The notes under the pieces are model-generated. The model was given only the letters and a program-made list of their open reading frames with translations. It was not told the origin of the DNA and searched no databases. From positions 1 to 14,101 of the forward strand of contig JASHRA010000186.1 of NCBI GenBank assembly GCA_030038765.1: a stretch of DNA of 14,101 nt, read 5' to 3'. This document shows, piece by piece, positions 14,087 through 14,101 of the stretch. The position numbers were made by a program, and so were the translations under genes. The stretch comes from Candidatus Dormiibacterota bacterium (lineage in GTDB: Bacteria > Chloroflexota > Dormibacteria > Aeolococcales > Bog-877). Each line of letters starts with the position of its first letter. The stretch's first letter is position 1.

Positions 14087-14101
14087 CCTCCCCCGCTCTC
14101 C

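Noticed and set aside
1..14101. CRISPR array, insertion sequence or phage genes
   Set aside because: No short regularly spaced direct repeats, transposase or integrase motifs, or terminal inverted repeats were seen. The only repeat family is the protein-level Ig-like domains.

Overview
This is a very GC-rich window (roughly 70% or more by eye) with strong G/C bias at third codon positions, mixed ATG/GTG/TTG starts, tight 4-nt gene overlaps, TAnnnT-type -10 boxes and at least one probable leaderless start. Together with the gene content this suggests a soil-type high-GC bacterium of the Actinobacteriota, or a neighbouring lineage such as Ca. Dormibacterota or a high-GC Chloroflexota. The lineage is an inference; no marker gene in the window settles it.

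Left end, minus strand: the first ~132 codons of a TldD/PmbA-family protein run off the window at base 1. Upstream of it, also on the minus strand, is a 943-residue secreted surface protein. It has a signal peptide, about seven Ig-like repeats each with a cysteine pair, and a TPNTG-hydrophobic-basic C-terminus resembling a sortase signal. A strong compound hairpin lies between the two genes.

Middle, plus strand: after a ~470-nt divergent intergenic region with several inverted repeats come two GTGA-overlapped M16-family genes. The first carries the HxxEH zinc site. The second lacks it but has the C-terminal R/Y motif. This is the arrangement of a heterodimeric M16B peptidase in which each subunit supplies part of the active site.

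Centre to right, minus strand: a run of six co-directional genes, in transcription order a GT87-like polytopic glycosyltransferase, a DUF4129 membrane protein, a small two-TM protein, a MoxR AAA+ ATPase, a DUF58 protein with a degenerate VWA MIDAS site, and a polytopic membrane protein. A promoter-like element between the GT87 and DUF4129 genes suggests the last five can be transcribed separately. The final gene overlaps the end of the second M16 gene tail to tail by about 83 bp. MoxR/DUF58/DUF4129 clusters are widespread but poorly understood envelope or chaperone-like systems. This copy shows no transglutaminase-like partner, and its DUF4129 protein has a His-rich loop predicted to be extracytoplasmic.

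Right end: a ~600-nt stretch without a convincing gene, then a class I SAM-dependent methyltransferase (plus strand, visibly less GC-biased codons), a complete tRNA-Val(UAC) with encoded CCA on the minus strand, and a short unrecognised minus-strand gene at the edge.
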